64,000 nt of DNA. Source: Serripes groenlandicus (taxonomy: Eukaryota; Mollusca; Bivalvia; Cardiida; Cardiidae). Shown piece by piece: positions 37,001 through 49,000 of this stretch. The notes beneath the pieces are model-generated. The model was not told the DNA's origin, did not search any database, and saw only the letters and a program-made list of their open reading frames with translations. The stretch is taken from the NCBI GenBank assembly GCA_031761405.1, contig JASEVX010000034.1:1408501-1472500 (forward strand), read 5' to 3'. Numbering within the stretch: position 1 is the first letter of the stretch; every line of letters starts with the position of its first letter. A program made the position numbers and the translations under genes.

Positions 37001-40000
37001 TGTAACTTGTGATTATTGTAATATTTAATGTTCCCTTGCTTACCGAATCCAATAGGATTTTAATTCTTGGACCCTCTAATATCGCGTTATATTGGGAGCT
37101 TCAGCGAATAGATGATTCAATATAAACTTTCTTTTTGGAAAATAGTTGTACTTTCAGAGTTATACCTCATTTAATAATTAAAATATCTTTTTATGAACAA
37201 GCATAGGGTTGAAAGCAAAGTGACTTCCATATATCATTACAATTTACATGTGATTTATTTGTAAAGTGTTCTTGTTTTAAGATCAAAGAAGCCGTTACAG
37301 TTACCCATAGAACTCTCACCACACAGCATCCTACAGGAAAAGTTGGAGATTTTGATCAACAGCAATAAGGCAGACAGCACACCAGGTGTTAGTAAACACA
37401 GTAGAAGATGTAAGTTTTGGGTGGTTGTTTGTTTGATGTTCCAACAAGTTTAAAATAAAGACATTATTGCACTAGCACTAGGGGCTGGCATCCATATCCA
37501 TGTTGGTTAAAATCTTTTATAAAGTCCAATATCTTCTTCATTACTTAAGATATTCCATTGAATTGCAGTATTACAATTATCATTATTCATGATCAAATAA
37601 ACAAGGTCATATAATGAAGTCCCATAAGTCGGATTTGTAATTCTTGGAAGTTAACAACCCCCCCCAAGTTGGCTTACAGAATCCAGGATAAGGCTTTACT
37701 GACAAGCTTTCAAATAGTCAAGCATTCTGTCATTAGACAGCTCTTGTTAGAATGGTAATGCAGTTGTTTGAGTGTGCATTCGTCAATAGTGTGTTTTTGT
37801 TAAATAGTTTTAGCATGGATAGATCAATTCTAATGAAATTTCATGGGCGAATAGCCTAGACGATTAAGCCGAGTTTGGATTTATATGTGGGAAAATTTAA
37901 GGCAATGATCAAGTGACTTATTAAATACCCTATTCTTTTCAGACTTTATACCAATAAACCAAGAGACAAATATTCCCCAGCTAACGAAGACATTAACGGA
38001 GATTCTGACAGCGGGTATAATGTGTGACGTGGAACTGGCGCCCTGGTTACTGAGTAACCTGACAGAGAAGCTGAAATCTGTGGTATCAAACCTGCAACCC
38101 TTAGTTCCACAGGACTTCTATCTACCCTCACCACCCTTATACTGTCCGCAACCAGGGGAGGAAGAAACAGTATGTTAACTATTTCAGTTTTAAACCTTTC
38201 TCTGCATAAAGATGCCAATGTAGTAGACGACTTTTGAACAAAATTGTGGCATACAACTCAGAAACATCGTAGGCAAAAATATATTAAAATGATCGATAAA
38301 TGATAGTATAATTATAATAGAATTTTAAACATTGTTTCAAATGAGCAATTTCTCCATTTGCTACAATGTTTTCAAATGTTGTGTGCTGCAGAGGCGTCAG
38401 AAAGCGGTGTTATGTGGGAAAGGGTGAATACAGCTGAAAGCATTGTGGTAAAAGATGAAATTGCTTAGAAAGTATAGAATTAAAGCATCAAAGATGCCAC
38501 ATTTACACATAAATAGCAAATCTTCGTTACATCTTATCTAGAATTTATCATTTCTCTGTCGTGTGCGTCTGCTGTGTTGTCTGGGTCATCACATAACTTT
38601 AACCTTACATCATAACTAAAAAAAGATTCATTATTATACCCCCAGGTACGTAGTATATGGGGGCTATATAGGAGTCGGCGTGTCGGGATTTTTTTTAAAT
38701 GAGTTATGACCCCTTGAATTTCTCAAACATTGTTGGTCTGTAGACATTTCTTGTGAACACTATTTCTCAGCAACCCTTGGTCAGAATTCAATATAACTTC
38801 ACAAGAATGATTGATACCAAGCCTAGTTGTGCATATTGTCGGCGTGTTGCACAGGATTTTTTTTAAATGTGTTATGGCCCCTTGAATTTCTCATACATTG
38901 TTGGTCTGTAGACATTTCTTGTGAACACTATTTCTCAGCAACCCTTGGTCAGAATTCAATATAACTTCACAAGAATGATTGATACCAAGCCTAGTTGTGC
39001 ATATTGTCGGCGTGTTGCACTGGAATTATTTTTAAATGAGTTATGTCCCCTTGAATTTCTCATACATATGTATATTGTCAGGCACCAGCTGGAAGTATTC
39101 ATCACCTTCAGTGATATTTCTAGTTTTCAAATGAAACTTGGTATACATGTTTATATATGCATGTCTATTACCAAGTCACATAACTCTGACTGTAATAATT
39201 ATTCAGTAACGCCCTCTTTGTCTTAGAAATAAGCATACAAGCCTTCTTGGCGCTCTTGTTATTCATAGAGAAAGACTTCGGTCAGACTGTTAATTAGCTG
39301 ATCAGAACCTTCATTTTAGGAATATATCTAGAGTTCTAAAGAAGGAAAATCTTTCATCTACTTAAATCCAAGCCCTATGTTATGGGTACTCAAATGAATT
39401 GTCTTTATGAGTTGATTCTTTTAAGTACCAACAACTTAAGAGAATTATTAAATAATAAGAGATTTATAAGGGCAAAGGCCTGTTTTTTCCGCTTTGTCTG
39501 GGTCACTGTATATTGTAAAACCAATCTCATTATAACCAGACCAAAATATGTAGACTGGATCTGACGACACTGCATAAAAGATCGTCTCAATTTGACCCTA
39601 TACATTTAAATATTCCTTTAACCTTTTCCAACATATAGATGCTTACTGACGCCTTTGCAGCAGATGTCTTTTGAAAACATTGTGATAAAAGGAGAAATTG
39701 CTCAAAACAAACAATTTCCCCTTTTTATAGTAAATATAAAAAAAGATATTTCTGTATTTTTCCATAGATCATTGCTTCTCTATATTGTTTATTTATATGG
39801 ATTATCTCCTCCTGATGGTACCTCACGATTTTTATAGGCAACAATTTGATTGGCTGAAGCAAAGGTCAATCTGAGAGGACCTGTAATAAGGCAGTCATCC
39901 CTTAGCGATGAGCGGTGTCAATCCAGGGGTTGTGAGTTTGAACTCCAGCTCTGCCAACATTCTTTCCGACGTTTGACGAAAGTCATTGTGACAAGCGTCA

Positions 40001-43000
40001 TTCGTCTTCCACCAATGTGCTATCAGTCTATGTGGAAGAGCAGCCAGTTGCTTCGAAAGAATGTTGTATGAAGTACTGGTGTGAGAAAGCCAAGAAACAT
40101 ATGAGTAGGTGAACTGGCCGCCGTGATATGACTGAAAAAATGTTGAAAATGGCGTTTAACCCAAATCAATCAACCGATATAAACGAGTGATTTCTACTGC
40201 ATTGAAATTTATGTCTGGTTTTAATGACATTGTTGTAAAACAAGATGACATGGCTCCTATTTATTCCAGGCGCGGGACAATCCAGACGTTCAGTATGAGA
40301 AAGAATTACGGATGGAAATCTCCTCCATCATACAGCTGACACTGGTCTCCTTTAACTCCGCCCTCCTCTCACTGCCCGTGGCTCAATGGTATGTACAGGA
40401 ACTCTTCAAGGTGCAGGAAAGAGCTAGACAGTTCAAAGTGAGTATTAATACTTCCTAACCCTTTACCACATAGAGACACTTTCTGGCTCCTCTGCAGCAG
40501 ATGACTTTTGAAAAAATTGTGACGAAAGGAGAAATTGTTTTCAACTTGATTCAATAATTGTTCTTCATTTCAAGAGAGTGTCTGTATTTTTGCAAATCTC
40601 TTTTCAAAGTTGGTTGCAGTTAAGTTTTTTGTCTTTCATGATGTCAACATGGTAAACGATGATACTAAATTAACTTTAGAGCTTATTTTATGTCACCTGG
40701 CAGGATGAAACATATGGATCACTTCTTCATCGTCCGTCTTCTCACTGGTTCATTTAGTTTTATTTATTAGTTTAAACATATTTATTTTACAGGGATTGCA
40801 AAACAAGCTTTCAGCTTATATAAATAATGCTTGATGTCTGCTTCCTGGAGACTTAACCAGTACTTAGAATAGCAATAGAACCCGCTCATCACAAGATTCG
40901 AACCCATGGCCTTTGGTACGAGAAGCAAATTCTCTACCTCTGCACCACTTTTTTCCATATTTATTGACATATTGGCAAACGTTACGTGACACATGAATAA
41001 TCTTGTAATAAATAATTTTTCATAATGAGCCCTTTTTTCTGTTTTCTAGATGAACTTCATTTTAGAATTATCATTATTCAAGATTCCTCATGCTTTGAAT
41101 TTGGACGAGTTCAGAAATATCACTTGAGACAACAGTCTTTTCAGAAACAGCTTTATTTCTTTTTAGGCAACAACAGAGGGTCCAGGGCGAGAGTTACCAC
41201 AGATTTTACAGCAGTATAAAATACTTCGCTCTGACATCGTTGAGTATAAGGAAGACTTTCATGTGGGTCAGGTGATGTCGAGTTTTAGAGATTTCTGTAC
41301 CATACTATGGTTGTTACATGTGAGGGATGAACTCTCATTGAAGATTAGAAAGAGAGGCAGTCAGCTTTCAAACGCAAAGGCAGACGGACTGGTAAATCTT
41401 TATGCCGTTCTTTTTATTATATTGTTATGCATCCCAAAAGGTGGAGAGCTGTCTCGGAAGACATTAAACTCCTTTGTTTAACCCTTTCCCTCATACGACA
41501 AATATGCAGCAGACGACTTTGAACATATTTTATCAAAAAATAGAAAATCTCCATAATTGAATGGATAACCTATGACAAAAAGTAGAAAACATTGTGGCAA
41601 AAGGAGAAATTGCACGTTTTGTGCAATTTCTTCTTTTGTCACTATGTTTTCAAAAAGCCGTCTGCTGCAGAGGCGTCAGAAAGCGTCTATATGAGGGAAA
41701 GGGTTAACCCTTTCCCACCGCCTCGAAGGTGTAATGGTAGAGTGTCTGCCTCGCCTGTGGGAGGTCGCCTGTTCAATCCACGGCTGGGTCATACCAAAGA
41801 CTTTAAAAATTATATAAATGGCTGTTGAGTGTCTATGAACAAAGATATAAAGTAGATCAACACTGCACATGTGCAGACCAGCACATTAACCCTTTCCCTC
41901 ATATAGATGCTTTCTGACGCCTCTGCAGCAGACGGCTTTTTGAAAACATAGTGACAAAAGAAGAAATTGCACAAAACGGGCAATTTCTCCTTTTGCCACA
42001 ATGTTTTCCACTTTTAGTCATAGGTTATCCTTTCAATTATAGAGATTTTCTATGTTTTGACAAAATACGTTCAAAGTCGTCTGCTGCAGAATTGCCGTAT
42101 GAGGGAAAGGGTTAAAAAACTTATGAAATTATTTGTAAAAATAATGCTTTTTGAAAATGTTATTAATGTTCAACAATGATTCCTTGCCTAATACTAATAA
42201 GTGAGAAAAAGTTAAAGCTAAGGTTTTACTCTCTTAATCAGCAGCCTTCGTTGTGAGCAGACCATAGGGCATTTGTGACAAGTGTAGACCCAGATCACAT
42301 TGAGCATCAGGTCTCTGATCTGGATCTGCCCTGTTTGCAAAAAAGTCATAGAAGCACTCAAAAAAGCCTCTGACTTACAATGTACTTTTTTATCACATTG
42401 TATGAATGTTCGAATTTGTCGTTCTCTACACCTGCCAAAAATAAGGTTAGTTTCACCTTTTATATCTCCTTTTACAATAATGTTTTCAACTTAGTTCATT
42501 AGTTTAGACATTTTCCTTATTTTGGTTGGCATGCTGCAGTTTTGTAGTATGTGGGAAAGGGTTAACATAAGTCAATTTATTATTATCTTTCTTTCGCACT
42601 TGTAGACTTATTCTGACGCCTCGGCAGCAGACTAAATTTGAAAACATTGTGGCAAAAGATGAAATAAAAACTAGCAATTTCTCTTTTTGCAGCAATGTTT
42701 CCAACTCTATTTAATGGTAACAATTTAATTTATAAACATTAACCATATTTTTGCCAAAATGATTTCACAGTCATTTGCTGCAGATTTGTTGTATTTAGGT
42801 CACAATACACCAAAAAAATTCCTTCTTTGTTTACATGTAAATCAACCAGCTTCAACATTCGTTTGTCACATTTTCTAAGCGTTTCCCATGTAGAACACCA
42901 TATATCATTGAAAAGAGATACTTCTTACCTTTGAAATAATCCATAGAAAATGTGGGGTCATGCATTATGCAAGAAAGAACTCGCTCTGTGAAGATGGGGA

Positions 43001-46000
43001 CTGTCCTTTTTACCACAATCCAGCTAGGCTGAAAATGGGTTTCCACATACTCTACTTTCACTTTCACACAAGGTCAACATACCTAAAATGATCAAATCAA
43101 ACAGTTCCAGTTCATCCTCTACATATTTACAAAGAATTTACACCCATTTTCACATATCCAATGCAGTCTGGGCCAGATGTACAACCATTTCTAGGCAAAC
43201 AAAGTTTTGTTTACGCACTACTGCACTGTAGATCAAAGGGGCCCGCGGATGTATTTAGCGTAATTTGACCTTTAGAAAAGGTTTAAGGGAAGTTTTGTTT
43301 TTGTTCTTTTTAAATGTGTGTTTTATTTTTTAATTTTTCCCAGGAAAGCCCAGAGTCCACATTAGGTCATGAGTATGTACAAGATTGTTTTGGTATCCTG
43401 AAGTGGGCAGTCAACATGTTAAACTTCACACAGTACATCGCAGATGATGGCTGCATACACAAGGTCATTCTTTCCTTGATACTGGAACTACCTAAAACTG
43501 AAGACACAGCTGATATACTGGCAGAACATTTTTATGATGCCGAAAGTTTTGATGCTGAAATTCAAGAGAAACTGCAACGTCTCATAACATCCTGGCAGAG
43601 TGTGGAGATCGTCCCCGAGGATGATGGGAAATCAGCAAGACTTGATGATGGTGAAGAGATGAAAAGAAGCATTGATGATGAGGAGGAAGACGATGATGGG
43701 TCAGTTAGGAAATCTGTCACATTTTACCAGGCATCTCCTCGAGCTAAAACACTGTCTGTGTATTTCCACAAGCAGTGTGAGGTTGTACGAAAGGTGCTCA
43801 AGAAAAAGAGAAAAATATTTGGAACATATGAAGAGTTTGTCTTTAAACCTCAGGAAGAGAATGACGAGCACTTACGGTCCAATGGAAATGGAACAGGGAA
43901 CGGTATCAACATTGGATCAATGCCCTTTGAAACGAAGCAATCCTACTTGGAATTTCTGGACCGATTTTATGCCATATGTTTTACAAAGGTAGTGGAGAAA
44001 GAGTCAGAAGCTGGTCCAAAATCTATGCATCCGGTGTTGATGCCATTTTCCAGATTGATCCGAGAAACTGAGTTCCAGAAGTTTATTAATAAACAGGATG
44101 AGACCTACCAGAAAAGACCCAGTTCTGTTGTCATGGCATCACCGCGGGCCAAATTTATCCGCAGTCAAAGTGAGTCTCACGTTGATCAAGGTTATGAAGC
44201 TAAACCTTCGCCTTCAGGTGCCAATAGAAAAAGTCTGTTCCGCAGTAACAGTTCTGGTGATGTGCAGGGAGGACGATCTGCTGCAGGGATGTCAAAGTAT
44301 ACCAGTGAAAGTTCCCTGTTTGGCAAGAACAGAACTCCTGGTTCCCCTGCTAGAGAGAAAGGAAACATGACAGGCATGGCATCCAGGTTTTTCCACTCAG
44401 AGGACGTTTTGTACAGGGAACCAGGCGATAGTCAGGAGGCCCACTGGATTCTTGACGTGAATTTTGGACAAAGATATCTGGCTTTACAGCAGTTATTGGA
44501 CTATCTACACTATTGGTGTAATAAACAACATTCACTTGGTCTACATGGAAAGTCAGACAAAGTACTGGGTATCAAACCAACAATGAGGATTGAAGTTCCC
44601 ATACAATTAGTGGTGCTGGGCCTGTGGCTTCTTGAACATAAGTATAGCAGCGCAAAACAAAGGGAAAAACGAGTGGAACCAGTTGCTTCCCAGCAGCAAA
44701 TGGAAGAGGCTCTTCAAAATTCAGCAAGGTATAATAAAGCTAAAAACTTAGCCACTGTAGAGGAAGTCACAGAGCAAGAAAGTTTTACTCAGGTCTCCAA
44801 TATGGCTAGGTCAAGGTCACTGAGTCCAGAGAGGCGAAGATCAAGGTCATACAGTCCAAAGTCAAGGAGCACAGGTTTTAATTTGACGGGCAACCGGACA
44901 TTAGAGAGTGTTGGGAGTATAACAACGACACAAGAGGAGACAGAGCAGGTGAAGAGTGCATACAAAAAAGTGCTGGACGGGTAAGTTTTACTAAGATCGT
45001 GGAGTAGCATTTGGAAACTTGGGACCTTATTGACTTGGATTAGGTATCATTTAACCCTTACCCTCATACAGCAATTCTGCAGCAGACAACTTTGAACGTA
45101 TTTTGTCAAAACATAGAAAATCTCCATTATTGAATGGATAACCTATGACTAAAAGTGGAAAACATTGTGGCAAAAGAAAAAATTGCATGTTTTGTGCAAT
45201 TTCTTCTTTTGAGCCGTCTATATGAGGGAAAGGGTTATAGCTACATTCACATACAATAAGATGGGCTACCCTCCTAGCTTTTTATGTCTTTAATCTATAG
45301 ATGCACTTAAATCTACTCAATACAATGGCTGACATACACCAATTCAATTAGACCCAAAATTGCCAAATGCGGCTTAATTTATTCAACGTTTTATCTGATG
45401 TAATTTTTCTTAGATTTGCCTATTTTAAAACATTTTAGGAGTGTGACATGCAATATTTAAAACAGACAGGATTTCAGTAAAGAAATTAGCCTCTGACACA
45501 CTTAAAACAATATTGTTTTTAGATATTAACTCATTTATGTTTTACCCATTTCCAGATAGGATATTATTAGAGGCAACTGTTTTGAAATCATTTGAGAAAA
45601 AAACCATGCATTATCTGGGAAATTGGGAGTTAAATTTTGATACAAAATTGAAAAAAATAGAGTATCAAGGAAAATTTGCTCATTTTGACAAATTTCTTCT
45701 TTTCCTATTATGTTTTTAAAAGAAGTCAGCTGAAGAGGTATCATAAGTCGTCTGTAAGTGAAAGATTTAATTAAATATGACCTTGATAAAGCTTTTATCT
45801 CTACATCTCTGTAGGAGAGGACAATTTGAAAGCATTCTGGGAAAGGTAGGGAGAAGGATTTGATACTAATCATAGAATGTTTTAAACTTGTCTGCAGCAA
45901 ATTACTATTGAAAACATTGTGGAAAAAATGAGAAATTGTTCATGATGACAAATTTCTCCGTTTGCAAGGATGTTATAACTCTATTGAATAATTATAATAT

Positions 46001-49000
46001 CGGTTTATAGAGATTTTCCATATTTGATGTTTTCAATGTTTTTTAAACCAAAATTGATTAAGACATTTATCAAAATAAACAAACATCTGCAAAAACTGAT
46101 AGGTGTAGTGTAGAGCATAGAATATAATGTCACACCCATTAAATCTTTAGTTAGATCTTCCAACATTCAATATTATATATCATACATACAATTTTAATCA
46201 CATCATTTTATACATGTTGTATTCACAATAAAGTAGAAGTTGATTAATTTTGCTCTAAGTAAATGAAATAGAACATTTATTTCCAGTGTAGGTCAAGATC
46301 AGCATCTGCATACACAAAGTTTGATCAGATTCACCAATGTAAGGGGTATTTTAAAAGTGCCCAATATATGGTGTTGTATCAGTTAGTATTGATTTGAAGA
46401 TTTATCTTTATCTACAGCTTTTGAAAACATTGTGGCAAAAGAAGAAATTTGCTCAAAATGAGAATGTAGCTCAGTTTAGCCTGAAGCCCAGGAAATTTCG
46501 TAGGACTTTCAAAAGGTATATCTTGATCAGGAAAAGAAATGCATCAGATTTGATCATAAAACTTCTAACCTTTTCCCACATACGTACAATCTAAAGCAGA
46601 CCACTTTGAAATCATATTGACAAAAGCCTGGAAAATCTATGAAAATAGTATTAACCCTCATACGACAATTCTGCAGCAGACGACTTTGAACATATTTTGT
46701 AAAAAAATGGAAAATCGTTATAATTGAACGGATAACCTATGACTAAAAGAGGAAATATTGTGGCAAAAGGAGAAATTTCTTGTTTTGAGCAATTTCTTCT
46801 TTTGTCATTATGTTAAAAGCCGTCTGCTGCAGAGGCGTCAGAAAGTGTCTATATGAGGGAAAGGGTTAATACACATGAAAACAATTTGGCAAAAGAAAAA
46901 AATACTCATTTTGAGCAATTTATTTTCTTGCAATTATGTTTTCCAAAGTAAACTGCTGCATCTGCATACAAATGCATCTGCATGTGGGAAAGGGTCACAT
47001 TTATTTTCTTCCATCAAATTCATTTGTGTAACACAAATCATGTTCATTTCAGCCATCAAAACTTGCAGTAAGTACATAAAGGTCACTACCTGTGTTAACC
47101 GGCATGACTAGGCAATTTATAGACATGCAGCTTGGAGAATTTGATGCTAATAATTTAGATGTGATTAACATTTGGTCAGCATTGTTGTAAAGGTTTTAAC
47201 ATAGGCACATTGCCATTTAGAAATTGCAATTTCCATTTAGAGAAGAATACTTCTTATTGAATTTGTTAAGTTTATGAGATGAAAATGTAAAATAAACCCA
47301 TTTTTTTTTATATATAAATATGCCATTTTTGTCTCGCCTGCTTTTACCCTTTCCCACTTTCTACAAATCAGTGGCGACTAGGAAAACATCTAGGCAAAAC
47401 TATGGAAACTCTATATTGGAAGGTTGCAAAGTTTTGAAAACATTTTGGCAAAAGCAATTTCTCTTTTTGCCAAAATGTTTTCAAATGTTGTCTGCTATAC
47501 GAGCGTCAAAAGTGATCTGTGTGTGGGAAAGGGTTTAATGCAGGGTTACATATAGGCATCACTTCTCTGTGGTCTTTTCCACGGCTCTTTGACTTTGGTT
47601 ATTGGCAGGTGACATATGTTCTTTGAACGTCTTGTTACAATATTCAAATAAAAAACGAAACAAAAAACAAGCATTTTCTCAAAATTAAATCACCGCCAAG
47701 GTGGTGTAGACGTCGACCATGCTGACCATTATGTGATTTAGAATAGATTTGTTGCATGTGATTAATTTTTCCTTCCATTTTTTGCCGTTGAATCCTTTCC
47801 ATTCCAAAACAATGATTTCCCTCCAGATATTTTTAAAAAGTTATTTCAAAATAATTATTCCTTCGTTTAAAATGTTTTAATTATAATCATTAAATGTTAA
47901 TTGCTGCTAAATGAAGTGCCAGTCAAAAGATAAGCTGAAATCTGTTTAACATTACTGAATTCACCATTCCACACATGTATACACATTTCAAAGCATCTGC
48001 AGCAGATGACTTTTGAAAACATTGTGGCAAAAGTTAATCATAATGAGAATTTCTCCTTCACCACAATGTTTCAACTCTCTTTCATTTATAGAGATTATCC
48101 TTATTCTTAGCTAGATATTTTCAAATTTGTCTCCTGCAGTTTGTTGTTTGTTCCTAGGAAGGGGAGGAGAACCTCCTTTCACTGTCACAGCTGGTGTGTA
48201 CATGTACTTTACCTGGATTTTAATTGAAAAAAATAAAGACTTTAATCCTTTCCCTCATACGACAATTCTGCAGCAGACGACTTTGAACATATTTTGTCAA
48301 AAAATAAAAAATCTCTATAATTAAATGGATAACCTATGACTAAAAGTGGAAAACATTGTGGCAGAAGGAGATATTGCTCATTTTGAGCAATTTCTTCTTT
48401 TGTCACTATGTTTTCAAAAAGCCTTCTGCTGCAGAGGCATCGGAAAGCATCTATATGAGGGAAAGAGTTAAGGTCCATCAACTTCTTATTGGAGGCACGA
48501 AATGCAAGGTAAAGTATTGTGATCACTGTCCATTGTCATAGTCATCTGTCCGCCCCTGTTCACATTTTTCCTAGAAACACTTTCTGCTCCTAAACTAATG
48601 GTCCAACATAATTTCATAGGAACATTATTTAAGTGGTCCTCTATTAAGATTGGTCAGAGAACTGAATTTCATGGAAAACTTAATAATTTTGCATAAATGT
48701 TTCTTTGGTAAGCCTGTATCAAGATTGATCTGTTGAAACAAATGGCCACGGGGGCAGGCTTGTTACCATTAAATGTTTGTACAGCGAAAACTTTAAAAAT
48801 GTTCTTGTCTGAAAGTATAGGCTTGATTTGAAAATAATTTGCACAAACTTAGAAAATCTTCTTGTTCACATATACTGGCCTGAATTTAATATAAGTTGTC
48901 ACATTTGTTTCTTTGGTGACCCTCCACAAAGATTGTTCAAATGATTCTTATAAGTTGAAAAACAGGGCTTCTAAGGGGCGGTTATGTGTAGAGTAAAAAA

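Noticed and set aside
41592..42001. Recurrent peptide with FCHYVFKKPSAAEASES in several places
   Set aside because: It is one frame of MITE-1; it recurs because the copies are nearly identical. No start, length or codon evidence for a protein.
42852..43067. 71-residue minus-strand frame
   Set aside because: No domain, no splice context, no neighbouring coding piece; at most a fragment of an unrecognised repeat.
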